Origin: Streptomyces sp. ITFR-16
Lineage (GTDB): Bacteria > Actinomycetota > Actinomycetes > Streptomycetales > Streptomycetaceae
DNA: 64,000 bases
Reading direction: 5' to 3'
NCBI RefSeq assembly: GCF_031844705.1
Contig: NZ_CP134609.1
Coordinates: 1 to 64,000, forward strand
The notes beneath the pieces were generated by a model. That model saw only the letters and a program-made list of their open reading frames with translations, made no database searches and had not been told where the DNA came from. The translations under genes were made by a program, and so were the position numbers. Of this stretch, positions 9,435 to 17,985 are shown piece after piece; position 1 is the stretch's first letter; each line of letters starts with the position of its first letter.

Positions 9435-10886
9435 TCAGTCCTTCACCAGCGGGTTGTAGCCCAGCGGCAGTCCGGCGGCGAATACGGAGGCCTGCGCCCC
9501 GTACGCCGGCCGCATGCGGATCCCTCGCGTCGCCTTGATCGCGCGCGCCAGCTCCTGGCGCGCCGCCGGGACTTCGGCCGCCGTACGGGCGGTCACCGTC
9601 ACCATGAGCGTCCAGTCGGCGACCTGCGCGCCTCCGGCCATCTGCGCGGCGGCTCGCTCGGCCCGCTGGGAGTCGGCCTTCTGCGAGTACTTCGACCGGC
9701 CCTTGACCTCGGCGGTGGCCTGCTCCCGCAGCCGGGCGTGGCTGATCTCCCGCTCCAGGACCGCTTCACCCTCGCGGGGGTCCAGCACCCGGTAGGCCAG
9801 GGTGATGCGCCGCTGGAACGCTCCGGGGGCCAGCAGCGGCAGCAGCACGCTGTAGGCGATCGGGCGCCGCGGCATCTCCCGCAGCACCCACGAGATCGAC
9901 ACCCCGCCGTCGTGGGCGTACTCCTCCCACCCGTCATCGGCCGCCTGCGGCCCGCACTCCGCCCAGGGGAGGTCGGCGAAATCGGAGTCCCTGGCGTTGA
10001 AGACGTCCGGGTCGTAGGCGGAGCGCACCAGGCGCCGCAGGTCGATGTCCGTGGCACGACGCTCGATGTCCGTACCGGTGCCCGCCAGGTCGATCCCGTC
10101 GACCGCCTTCAACGCCTCGGCGACCTGGCCGCCGAGATCGGTGGGCGGATTGACGCTGGCCGACGGGTCGACGGTCACCGACATCCACGGCGCCACGCTC
10201 GCGGTGGCGTGCGGAGTCGTACGCACCAGCTCGGCGATGATCCGCTTCGCGAGCTCCGGTGCGTGCGGGTCCTGACGCGCCTTCACATCGTCGCTGAGCG
10301 CCTCCCCGGCCCCGGGGGTGATCTGGATGGTCACCGACGCGCCCTTGATCTGGTCGTCCGTACTCATCGACTCCAGCATCGAGGCCCAGTTCCGCAGCGA
10401 GCTGCGCACGCTGCCGGTGGGCGCCATCAGGCTGCCGCCGGGAGCCAGCAGCGTACTGATCGTCATGCGCCCGGTCGCCCGGTCGTGGACCACCCCCACC
10501 GCCCGGCCCGTGGTCGGGTCGTGGGCCTTGATCAGCGTGGTCCGCGCCCCGACCCCCGGCAGGTCCAGTGCGTACGGGTGCGGCAGCAGCAGCCTCCGGA
10601 AGGACGTCGCCTCGAAATTCGCGGCCCTGCGCCAGGCGAACCGCGCCCAGTAGTAGCTCAGCGCGGGCATCCCGTGGCGGCGGGCCGCCGCCAGGGCCAG
10701 CACCATCGCCGTGGCCGGCAGGGTGAACAGCAGCGTCACCGGCAGCTGCACACCGATCAGCCCGTCCGCGGTCAGCACCGCCGCCCCGATCATCGTGCCG
10801 GCCTTGGACAGGCCGCCGATGCCGAAGGTCTTCTTGACCCGGAACCCGTCGACCATCAACGACCCGGGCACATCATGGGTGGTCAC
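9435..10886 (-). CDS. SCO6880-family conjugation protein (VirB3/VirB4-N-like)
   Basis: A 483-aa protein with an N-terminal pair of hydrophobic segments (GLIGVQLPVTLLFTLPATAM) and a large soluble region rich in helices (EISHARLREQATAEVKGRS). It resembles the actinobacterial SCO6880 family, which sits between membrane and ATPase genes in conjugation clusters and looks like a PrgI/VirB3 anchor fused to a VirB4 N-terminal domain. That structural reading is inference. ATG 10886 overlaps the upstream stop by 4 bases. Confidence 0.75.
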   Translation of the reverse strand: MTTHDVPGSLMVDGFRVKKTFGIGGLSKAGTMIGAAVLTADGLIGVQLPVTLLFTLPATAMVLALAAARRHGMPALSYYWARFAWRRAANFEATSFRRLLLPHPYALDLPGVGARTTLIKAHDPTTGRAVGVVHDRATGRMTISTLLAPGGSLMAPTGSVRSSLRNWASMLESMSTDDQIKGASVTIQITPGAGEALSDDVKARQDPHAPELAKRIIAELVRTTPHATASVAPWMSVTVDPSASVNPPTDLGGQVAEALKAVDGIDLAGTGTDIERRATDIDLRRLVRSAYDPDVFNARDSDFADLPWAECGPQAADDGWEEYAHDGGVSISWVLREMPRRPIAYSVLLPLLAPGAFQRRITLAYRVLDPREGEAVLEREISHARLREQATAEVKGRSKYSQKADSQRAERAAAQMAGGAQVADWTLMVTVTARTAAEVPAARQELARAIKATRGIRMRPAYGAQASVFAAGLPLGYNPLVKD

Positions 10887-12340
10887 CGCTGGTTCCCCTC
10901 GTTGCCGAACTGCTCACTCGCGTGGTGGACGCCATCGTTGATGCCGTCCAGGATCTCCAGTCCGAGCCCGATCCCGCCGGGTGCCGACGTGGTGCCGGGA
11001 GACGGGTTCGGGCTCCCCTCGACGACCTTGATCCCGCCCTCCGTCGTGACGCCGTCCTCCGGGGTGTTCTGGCCGGGCACGCTGACGGTGCTCCGGCGGC
11101 GGGCCGGGCGCCGCGGTCCGTTCGGGCCGGGCGGCGGACCACTGGGATCCGGATCATCGGGATCATCCGGGTTGTCCGGGGGACGCGGCATGTTCTGCTG
11201 CACGTACTGGGCGTGGCGCACCGGGGTCACCGGCGGGACTCCCTCGCCGCCGTCCCCGCCGCCCCGGTTGCCCATGTAGCTGGCGGCCGCTCCCAGGGCG
11301 CCACTGGCTCCCCCGCTGGCCATCCCCGCGCCGACCGCGTCCCCGAACGGGGCGAAGATCTTCGTGAGCGGCCCCGGAGCCAGCACACCCAGGATGAGGG
11401 TGGCGCATCCGCGCAGCCATTCCGCGAGCGTGTGCGCCTTGCCGAATTCGGCGAATCCCGTGCAGATGATGACGGCCAGGATCGGCTTGTAGGCCAGGAT
11501 GACGAGCCCGCTCGTGATCAGCTTGGGCGCCCACTGCCGGGTGGTCTCGCCGCCCGTGCGCCCCGCGCCGGCCACCGGCAGCAGCAGGCAGATCAGCGGG
11601 ATCGCGCTCTGCCGCAGAAATACCATGACCAGCTGGATGAACCCGATCAGCAGCAGGATCAGGACGACACCCGCCAGGGTGGCGGGGTTCTGCACGGCCA
11701 CCGGAATCAGCACCGCCACGATCCGCTTGTAGGCATCCCCCGCGTCGTCGAAGACCGCGTCGACCAGCCCCTTGGTGAGCGCGTCGGAGGCCTTGAGCAG
11801 GATGGCGAAGATCGCGACTCCGATGGTGGACAGCACGAGGTTCTCCACCCACCCCAGCGCCGCCCGGCCCAGGTGTTTGGACTGCCCGGTCAGCGCCATC
11901 TTCCCGGCCTGCCATGTCACCCCCAGCGCCGCGATCACCAGCCCGAGCCACATGAGCATGCCCGCCAGGGTTGCATCACGACCGAAGAGCCCGGTCCCCG
12001 CCAAGTCGACCGAGGGGCCTGCCAGGGCGACGGTCAGGACCTTCTTGATCACCCACCGCGCCGTATCGGCGGCCGACTTGATGAGGTCGCCCAGCGCTCC
12101 CTCCCACACGCTCTTCCAGGCCTTGTTGACGAACTTCTGCCCGGCGTCACCGACCTTCTCGCACAGATCCGAATCGGTCAGCTCAAGGATGGCAGCACCG
12201 ACGAGCCCGCCCCCGTACTTGCACGTCAGCTCGATGCCGCCGCCGACCACCCCGTCCGCAGCGGCCGGCTGCGGCGCGGTGACCGCCAGGCCGAACACCG
12301 CCACCAGCGCGACCAGCAGCGCCGCCAGCCGACGCCTCAC
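10883..12340 (-). CDS. VirB6/TrbL-like polytopic membrane protein
   Basis: A 485-aa protein with a signal peptide (MRRRLAALLVALVAVFGLAV, cleavage near AAADG) and about six to seven membrane segments between residues 110 and 330 (MLMWLGLVIAALGVTW, LAGVVLILLLIGFIQLVMVF, LITSGLVILAYKPILAVIIC). A long proline-rich, disordered C-terminal tail follows (NPDDPDDPDPSGPPPGPNGP). This is the architecture of VirB6/TrbL channel components in Gram-positive T4SS. The GTG start at 12340 overlaps the upstream stop (GTGA). Confidence 0.85.
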   Translation of the reverse strand: MRRRLAALLVALVAVFGLAVTAPQPAAADGVVGGGIELTCKYGGGLVGAAILELTDSDLCEKVGDAGQKFVNKAWKSVWEGALGDLIKSAADTARWVIKKVLTVALAGPSVDLAGTGLFGRDATLAGMLMWLGLVIAALGVTWQAGKMALTGQSKHLGRAALGWVENLVLSTIGVAIFAILLKASDALTKGLVDAVFDDAGDAYKRIVAVLIPVAVQNPATLAGVVLILLLIGFIQLVMVFLRQSAIPLICLLLPVAGAGRTGGETTRQWAPKLITSGLVILAYKPILAVIICTGFAEFGKAHTLAEWLRGCATLILGVLAPGPLTKIFAPFGDAVGAGMASGGASGALGAAASYMGNRGGGDGGEGVPPVTPVRHAQYVQQNMPRPPDNPDDPDDPDPSGPPPGPNGPRRPARRRSTVSVPGQNTPEDGVTTEGGIKVVEGSPNPSPGTTSAPGGIGLGLEILDGINDGVHHASEQFGNEGNQR

Positions 12341-13137
12341 GACGCCTCACGGATGGCCGTCCACCCCGACGTGTTGAACTCCTCGTCGCCCACGGCCACG
12401 ATCTTCGGCTCGGTCTTGCCCTCGGCCCGCTGCATGGCCCACTTCGTCGCGTCCCCGGTGATCTTCCAGTCACCGTCCTGCCACTGGAGCCCGACCAGGG
12501 TCCGGGAGTAGGCGCCGGTCTCCTTGGCCGTCTCGCCCCGCTTCGTGGTCGTGCGGGCCAGCACCCACATGGCCATCTCGTCGGCCGACCCCTCGACCAC
12601 CTTGAACCCGATCACGTGGCTGCGCATGTAGGCCCCCGACGGCAACGCCTGACCGGGGGCCACCCCCATCTCCTCGGCGAGCTTCTTGTCCGCCTTCTCC
12701 GCGGCCTGTTCCACCCGCTCAGCAGCTCCCGGGGACTGATCGCCCGAGCCGACGTAGGAGTGGTAGATCCGAGTCTGTTCGTCGACGCCCGACGTGTCGC
12801 CCTCGATGGTGACCGAGTTGGAGGCCACCGCCATCGCCGCAGCACCATCCGGCGTGTGCGGGAATCCGACCTGGCTGCCGTACCGGTCCGTGGTGCGGGC
12901 ACGCGGCAGGGCCGCCCACCGCTGCGGCTCGCTCCAGTCGTCCGGAACCGTGTAGGAGGGGCTGGGGCTCGCGGAGGCGGCCCGGCTCGGCTTGCCCCCG
13001 CCGTCGGGAGCCGCGTCCTTCCCCGACCCTTCGTCGCCGCCCCCGCTCAGCAGCACATAGAGCGTGAGCACCACAACCGCGCCCAAAGCCCCGGCGGCCG
13101 CCCAGAGTCCTCGGACGCTCCACGTCCCCCTGGCCAT
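12337..13137 (-). CDS. VirB8/TcpC-like single-pass conjugation protein
   Basis: A protein of about 266 aa with one N-terminal membrane anchor (GLWAAAGALGAVVVLTLYVL), a low-complexity Pro/Ser/Ala linker and an extracytoplasmic domain ending in a beta-rich segment (LVGLQWQDGDWKITGDATKW). The wall-facing C-terminal part resembles the NTF2-like fold of VirB8/TcpC scaffold proteins. I prefer the ATG at 13137, just after the upstream stop, to the TTG at 13152. Function is inferred from topology and operon position. Confidence 0.7.
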   Translation of the reverse strand: MARGTWSVRGLWAAAGALGAVVVLTLYVLLSGGGDEGSGKDAAPDGGGKPSRAASASPSPSYTVPDDWSEPQRWAALPRARTTDRYGSQVGFPHTPDGAAAMAVASNSVTIEGDTSGVDEQTRIYHSYVGSGDQSPGAAERVEQAAEKADKKLAEEMGVAPGQALPSGAYMRSHVIGFKVVEGSADEMAMWVLARTTTKRGETAKETGAYSRTLVGLQWQDGDWKITGDATKWAMQRAEGKTEPKIVAVGDEEFNTSGWTAIREAS

Positions 13138-13138
13138 T

Positions 13139-13471
13139 TCAGGAACCCGCAATTCCGTTGAGGATGGCGATCAGCGAGCCCGACAACAAAATCGCCGCGA
13201 TACCCGAGCCCATCCACTTGAAAGGCTCCGACGCACTGCCGCCACGGCCCTTCTCCGATACCGCCAGCTTGAAGACGCCGAAGCCGACTCCCCCCGCCCC
13301 CGCAATCAGCAGCAGCCACAGCGCGTACCCGAAGAGCGTGGATACCGTGCCGCCCAGCCCCGGGATTTCCGTCGGGGTCGCCGGCGGAATGAGGCCGCCT
13401 CCCGCGCCCTTGTCCGGACCGTCCGCCGCCAGACGGATCGTCAGCGCCGCCAGATGATTCGTCAATGCCAT
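13139..13471 (-). CDS. Small two-TM conjugation membrane protein (VirB2/pilin-like position)
   Basis: A 110-aa protein with two hydrophobic segments (LFGYALWLLLIAGAGGVGF and GIAAILLSGSLIAILNGI) separated by a short basic loop. Size and topology resemble the small integral membrane subunits that occupy the VirB2/pilin-like slot in actinobacterial T4SS operons. No pilin cleavage site can be asserted. Its stop abuts the VirB8-like start and its own start lies one base after the preceding gene. Confidence 0.65.
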   Translation of the reverse strand: MALTNHLAALTIRLAADGPDKGAGGGLIPPATPTEIPGLGGTVSTLFGYALWLLLIAGAGGVGFGVFKLAVSEKGRGGSASEPFKWMGSGIAAILLSGSLIAILNGIAGS

Positions 13472-13472
13472 C

Positions 13473-13949
13473 TCAGTTTCCTCCCAGGGTGCGCCGCAGC
13501 TTCTGCGCCGCGGCCCGTACGTCCTTGAACTCCAGCGCTTCTTCGGGCCCCGCGACGGCGCGCAGGACCGGCAGGTAGGGCAGCGTCGCCACTCCCGCCA
13601 GCCGCCCTTCCATCGCCCTGATCAGGTAGCGCGCGCCCGCCGCGGGACGGACCGGTGCGTCGCTGATCAGCAGCAGCCAGGGGCGCGGCCGCGGCTCCCA
13701 CTGCAGCAGCAGCTCCTCGACGCGCTTCGCGCCGTACACGGTCGTCTCCGCCACCAGTACCGGCTGCGATCCGTACGGGATGGGCTCATGCGGGGCGAGA
13801 ATTCTCGCCCGCCGCCCCTCGGCACCGTCATCGAGCATCGCCACGGCCGTCGCCACAGCGATTCCGTATCCGTGCACGGCGATCAATACATAGGAAGGGC
13901 CAACCGACATATCGGCAACGGGACTTGGCCCCGTCCATTGAGCAGTCAC
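13473..13949 (-). CDS. Hypothetical protein, first gene of the conjugation operon
   Basis: A protein of about 158 aa starting at GTG 13949, preceded by a purine-rich GGGGGAG stretch. The frame is open further upstream to 14159, but that extension is not protein-like. It has an alternating hydrophobic pattern (SYVLIAVHGYGIAVATAVAM, then PWLLLISDAPVRPAAGARYL) suggestive of an alpha/beta cytoplasmic fold with no membrane segment. Family unknown. It is probably the promoter-proximal gene of the leftward operon reaching 5.4 kb. Confidence 0.65.
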   Translation of the reverse strand: MTAQWTGPSPVADMSVGPSYVLIAVHGYGIAVATAVAMLDDGAEGRRARILAPHEPIPYGSQPVLVAETTVYGAKRVEELLLQWEPRPRPWLLLISDAPVRPAAGARYLIRAMEGRLAGVATLPYLPVLRAVAGPEEALEFKDVRAAAQKLRRTLGGN

Positions 13950-14411
13950 GCCGCAACTCCCCCCGGTCCACATGTGTTTCAGTTGCGATCTTGCGGACCG
14001 CGAGACAACTGAGGGTAGCGTGTATCTCTGCAAACAGTGACGCGATTCCGGTGCGCCCCCGGGGGTCCACTCACAGGTGTCACCACCTAAGGAGAGGAAA
14101 ACGCGAAGAGTGCGCCATAAATCCGAATCGCACCCCAACAGATTTGCCGCAGCGGCCACTTCCGGTCACTTCCCGCTCATCACCAACATCACGGGGTCTA
14201 GAAATCGACATAACCACCGGCGCTTCGCTGATCCTTCCGCCGGTGTTTCATTACGCAAAATCAGACCACCCACCGGGACCGCTCTGCCCGCTCTTGGTGC
14301 GGAATGCCCGCCCGCAACCGCCGGAGCGGCAATCCCCGCTCCCCGGCTCCAGCCGATACCTGCGGCACAAGCAGCGGGGACGCGAACCACACACGCACGG
14401 GGGACGACGAG
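13950..14411. promoter_or_regulatory. Divergent intergenic region between conjugation operon and wall hydrolase
   Basis: About 460 bp without a supported gene separate the leftward operon from the rightward NlpC/P60 gene, so promoters for both should lie here. The segment is locally less GC-rich (about 14000-14240). I could not pick a convincing -35/-10 pair or operator by eye. Confidence 0.5.
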
Positions 14412-15476
14412 ATGAAGGTAGTGGTCCGGACGGTCGCCGTCGTCGCAGCGGTGATCCTGCTGGCGGTCGTGGGCCTTGTCTCGCTCGTGCTCTCCGACGA
14501 CGACGCCGAAGCCACCGAACTGGCCGCCGGCGGGGGCGGCCTCCAAGGCGTGCCCTCCGAATTCCGGTCCTGGATCCTCAAGGCGGACGCGGCCTGCGAC
14601 CAGCCCGCCATGACCCCGGCGCTGCTGGCCGCCCAGCTCTACCAGGAGTCGAAATTCAAGACCAGCCGCGCCGAGGCCACCTCAAGCGCCGGCGCCGAAG
14701 GCCCGGCCCAGTTCATGCCCGCCACCTTCGCGACCTGGGGCCGCGACGACGACGGCAACGGCTCGACCTCCGCCTGGGACATCGGCGACGCGGTCATGGC
14801 ACAGGGCCGCATGATGTGCTCGCTCCTCAAGACCGCCAAGGCCTCCGGCCTCCCCGGTGACATCCGCCGTCTCGCCCTGGCCGGATACAACGCCGGCTGG
14901 GGACGGGTCCTGGAATTCGGCGGCGTGCCCGACGAGGACTGGGCAGGCGGGGAGACCCACCACTACGTCGAGATCATCATGACCACGATGAAGCGGTTCG
15001 AGGGGCCCGGCCTGCTTCACGTCTCCGGCTCCGGCACCGGCGCCAAGGCACTGCGCAAGGCGGCCACCCAGATGGACACCCCGTACGCGTGGGGCGGCGG
15101 CGGACCCCAGGGACCGTCCACGGGGTTCTGCGACGGCACCAACGGCTACCTCAACGGCACGTGCTCTGCCTCTTCCACCGTCGGCTTCGACTGCTCCAGC
15201 CTCGTCCAGTACGCCTACTGGCCCGACACGAAGCTGCCCCGCACCGCGGCCGCGCAGTACGGCGCCACGGCCAACCGGCCCGTCGCCCGAGCAGACCTCA
15301 AACCGGGCGACCTCCTGTTCTGGTCCCGCGGCGGCACCAGCGCGATCTACCACGTCGCGCTCTACGCCGGCGACGGCCGCGTCCTGCACGCACCACGCAC
15401 CGGCCGCACCGTCTCCCTCGCACCCCTGACGTCCGCCATGCCGGAGAGCGATTACGTCGGCGCGACCCGCCCCTGA
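14412..15476 (+). CDS. Bifunctional lytic transglycosylase / NlpC-P60 endopeptidase
   Basis: A 354-aa secreted or anchored wall hydrolase. An N-terminal membrane segment (TVAVVAAVILLAVVGLVSLV) is followed by a soluble lytic transglycosylase domain (catalytic-Glu region LLAAQLYQESKFK, then AQFMPATFATWG and YNAGWGRV). The C-terminal NlpC/P60 domain carries the Cys motif FDCSSLVQYAY and the His motif YHVALYAG. This pairing is typical of VirB1/Orf14-type enzymes that open peptidoglycan for conjugation machinery. Start ATG 14412 has a good SD (GGGGGACGAC). It is transcribed away from the T4SS operon and ends at a strong terminator. Confidence 0.93.
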   Translation: MKVVVRTVAVVAAVILLAVVGLVSLVLSDDDAEATELAAGGGGLQGVPSEFRSWILKADAACDQPAMTPALLAAQLYQESKFKTSRAEATSSAGAEGPAQFMPATFATWGRDDDGNGSTSAWDIGDAVMAQGRMMCSLLKTAKASGLPGDIRRLALAGYNAGWGRVLEFGGVPDEDWAGGETHHYVEIIMTTMKRFEGPGLLHVSGSGTGAKALRKAATQMDTPYAWGGGGPQGPSTGFCDGTNGYLNGTCSASSTVGFDCSSLVQYAYWPDTKLPRTAAAQYGATANRPVARADLKPGDLLFWSRGGTSAIYHVALYAGDGRVLHAPRTGRTVSLAPLTSAMPESDYVGATRP

Positions 15477-15483
15477 CCCCTCA

Positions 15484-15526
15484 ACGCCGTGTGCCGCAGA
15501 CCCGAACGGTCTGCGGCACACGGCGT
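15484..15526. terminator. Bidirectional terminator
   Basis: A perfect 19-bp stem (15484-15502 with 15508-15526) with a 5-base loop lies between the convergent NlpC/P60 gene and the 382-aa gene. It can serve both strands; there is no strong T tract, as is usual in this GC range. Confidence 0.8.
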
Positions 15527-15538
15527 CCGAGCTCCGGT

Positions 15539-16687
15539 CTACCGAGTCTTGCCGCCCTTCGCGACGGGCCCGGTCTCACGGTGCGGAGCCACCGCCGGAT
15601 CAGTCGGCGCCGCACCCTTCGGCGCGGCCCCCTTAGTAGGGCCCACGCTCGGCGACGTCGCCTTCGCCGCCTCCGTGTTCACCTTCACCCGTGACTCCCC
15701 TGGTGCGTCCCCGACCGGACGGGTCAGTGCCTCACCGGCCGCCATGACCAGCCGCCTCCCGAGCTGCGCGGGAGCACCTTCCTGCCAGGACGCGTCCTTG
15801 CCCAGGCGGGCCAGATGGTCGCGCACCGGCTTCCCGTCGCTCTCCATCTGCGCCATCCGGCCGGCCACCAACGGCCACTGACGGGACGCCACCAGAAGGT
15901 CCGCCTCCCGCTCGTGCCCGGGCATCGCCTCGCGCACCCACCGGATGTACCTCTCGTTCTCCTGCGACGCGACGGCGAACTGGCGGTGCAGTGCCCGCTC
16001 ACGGTCGGAGAGGTCGTAGTCGCGCGGAAGATCCAGCCCCGTCGTCAGCGGCCCGTACGACAGCTGCGCGTCCCGGCTCATCGCCGGTTCAGCTACCGCA
16101 CCGAGCCCCATCGCCACTGCCTCTTCCACGGCCAGCACCTCGTTGTGCGCGGCCGCCAGGACCTCGCGCACGTCGACACCCCGCTCCTCCAACCGGGCCA
16201 TCGTCGCCGCCATCTCCGGCCAGGCCGGAGAGGTCAGGATCGCCTCGCGCAGCGGCCCCGCCGGCAGCGTCTCGCGTACCGTCCGCACCCACTCATCGGT
16301 GGTCGCCTCCGAGGCCTTCGCCGCGACCTGGTCGCGCACGCCCACCACGATCTCCCCGACGCGCGGCAGGATCTGGTCCAGGTCGACTCCGGCCCGGCGC
16401 AGCGCCATCAGCTGCTGCGCGAGCTCCGGCCAGTCCGCCTCCGTCATCAGCGCCTCGGAGATGTCGGAGGGAAGCAGACGCTTGATGGCCTCGATGGCCC
16501 CCTCCCGCGACTCCTCGGCAGACGGGAGGTCCTCCTCCACCCCCTTCAGCCGACGCTGCTGATGCCGCCGCGCGGCGTCCGCAATGGCCATAATCAAGCG
16601 GTACGACATGACCGCGGTCTGCACCGCCTCGGCCGCCGACTCGGCAAACGCCTCCCCCGCACGCCCCTCTGGTGTCGCTGATGTCAT
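15539..16687 (-). CDS. Hypothetical helical protein of conjugation locus
   Basis: A 382-aa protein, mostly alpha-helical and hydrophilic. It contains repeated modules that look like internal repeats: PELAQQLMALRRAGVDLDQI, PEMAATMARLEERGVDVREV and PLVAGRMAQMESDGKPVRDH. Each has a (W/P)-P-hydrophobic-A-x-x-M-x-x-L-x-x-x-G-x-x-(V/L) pattern, the other copies being near residues 75-110, 155-180 and 270-295. The C-terminus is disordered and Lys/Pro-rich. Similar modules occur in large actinobacterial mobilisation proteins, so it could assist DNA processing; this is inference. The ATG at 16687 overlaps the upstream small frame. Confidence 0.65.
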   Translation of the reverse strand: MTSATPEGRAGEAFAESAAEAVQTAVMSYRLIMAIADAARRHQQRRLKGVEEDLPSAEESREGAIEAIKRLLPSDISEALMTEADWPELAQQLMALRRAGVDLDQILPRVGEIVVGVRDQVAAKASEATTDEWVRTVRETLPAGPLREAILTSPAWPEMAATMARLEERGVDVREVLAAAHNEVLAVEEAVAMGLGAVAEPAMSRDAQLSYGPLTTGLDLPRDYDLSDRERALHRQFAVASQENERYIRWVREAMPGHEREADLLVASRQWPLVAGRMAQMESDGKPVRDHLARLGKDASWQEGAPAQLGRRLVMAAGEALTRPVGDAPGESRVKVNTEAAKATSPSVGPTKGAAPKGAAPTDPAVAPHRETGPVAKGGKTR

Positions 16688-16902
16688 CGCGCTCCCCCCT
16701 CGCGAAGGCCCTGCTTCGGGCCCTTGCGCTCCTGGTTCTCACCGGGCTGTCGCCGTGCCGGCGAGACCGCCCCCTGCTTGCGGGCCGAGCCCGTGCGACC
16801 GGCACCGCCGACCGGCGCGGCGGACGTGCTGCTCTCGGTGGCAGCGTCACCCGACCGTGCAGCAGTCCCGAACGCTTGCGCGCACTCAAGCACGTCATCC
16901 AC
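16684..16902 (-). CDS. Small hypothetical ORF upstream of the 382-aa gene
   Basis: A 72-aa frame starting GTG 16902, with a hydrophilic Gly/Ala/Arg-rich C-terminus and no recognisable domain. Its stop overlaps the start of the next gene by 4 bases, which favours translation. A stop codon lies just upstream of the GTG, so it does not extend as a longer fragment. Confidence 0.4.
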   Translation of the reverse strand: MDDVLECAQAFGTAARSGDAATESSTSAAPVGGAGRTGSARKQGAVSPARRQPGENQERKGPKQGLREGGAR

Positions 16903-17080
16903 AGCCCGCGCAGACCGATCGTCTCAGTATGAGTTTCGTCGCTTCCAACGTTGCGCGGAAGCCGCCTGCTGGTTCGCCCGGCGTGCCGCCCCGAGCACAT
17001 CCCGGCGTGGCATCTGGTCCCATCGGATGGCGACCCGGCCCGGATCAGCACGGTCCACGACTACCGGCACACGCTGCCCC
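16903..17080. other. Short unidentified remnant before IS3 element
   Basis: The + strand frame around 16970-17080 (HIPAWHLVPSDGDPARISTV followed by a HDYRHTLPRAVP-like segment) reads like a coding fragment cut by the IS that begins at 17081. I cannot assign a family, and there is no start codon with an SD. Confidence 0.3.
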
Positions 17081-17151
17081 GAGCTGTACCGAGATTTGTG
17101 GAGTCCCTGATGCCAGGGTTACCGTCCTGGCGAAGGAGAACCACCAGCACC

Positions 17152-17452
17152 ATGGCAGCACCCCGTAAATACCCTGACGAGCTCCGCGAGCGCGCGATCC
17201 GCGAGGTCCGCACCACCGGCCGCCCCATAGCCCACGTCGCGAAGGATCTCGGCATTCACAAGGAAGCCCTGCGCGGCTGGGTCCGCCAAGCCAAGGTCAA
17301 CCGCAGCGACCGGCTCACCACCGCCGAGCTCGACGAGTTGAAGCAACTCCGTAAAGAGTAGCGGAGTTGCGGCGGGCGAACGAGATCCTGAAAGCCGCTT
17401 CGGTGTTTCTTGCCCAGGAGATCGACCGTCCCCGGACGAGGCCGAGCAGGTG
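17152..17452 (+). pseudogene. IS3 OrfA, frameshifted
   Basis: Starts MAAPRKYPDELRERAIREVR with a transposase_8 helix-turn-helix (IAHVAKDLGIHKEALRGWV). It hits a stop at about 17359-17361. The expected coiled-coil continuation (LRRANEILKAASVFLAQEI, ending RPRTRPSR) is in another frame, indicating a small indel near 17358. Confidence 0.8.
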
Positions 17453-17529
17453 ATCGGCCACGTCGACGTACTTCGCCCGCAAGGAGCGGCCGAAGTCGGC
17501 CCGCCGGCTCCTGGACGAACAGCTCATGC

Positions 17530-17985
17530 CGCTGATCGAAGAGATTCATGCTGGCCGGGCGGCGCCTATGGTTCCCGCCGGATCACGCGGGCCCTGGGAC
17601 GCATGGGCGTCGAGGTGGCCCGCTGCACCATCGAGCGGCTGATGGCCAAGCTGGGCCTGGAGGGCGTCATCCGTGGCCGACGGTACCGGACCACGGTTCC
17701 AGAGCCGTCGGCGCCACGTCCGCCGGACCTGGTCGACCGCGACTTCACCGCCTCGCGACCTGATCAGCTGCGGGTGGCGGACATGACGATGTCCGCCACC
17801 CGGTCGGGGTGGGCGTGGTGTATGTGACGTTCGTCCTGGACATTCACTCGCGGATGATCGTCGGGTGGCAGATCGCGAACCACATGCGGACCGAACTCCC
17901 TCTGGACACCCTGGAGATGGCCTTGTGGAGACGGGGGATCAAGAAGGACTCCGGCCTCATTCATCACAGCGACCGAGGATCGCAA
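17530..17985 (+). pseudogene. IS3 OrfB 5' part, frameshifted and cut by IS30
   Basis: Segments of the HTH_21 and rve domains are visible: GAYGSRRITRALGRMGVEVA, TTVPEPSAPRPPDLVDRDFT, then in another frame YVTFVLDIHSRMIVGWQIAN and LIHHSDRGSQ. Lesions lie near 17540 and 17790-17820. The gene stops at the Gln codon CAA 17983-17985, where the IS30 element is inserted. Confidence 0.8.

Noticed and set aside
9219..12511. Very long + strand frames (over 500 aa) across the T4SS operon
   Set aside because: Low-complexity Arg/Gly/Gln/His-rich translations, with no start signals, opposite well-supported membrane and ATPase genes.
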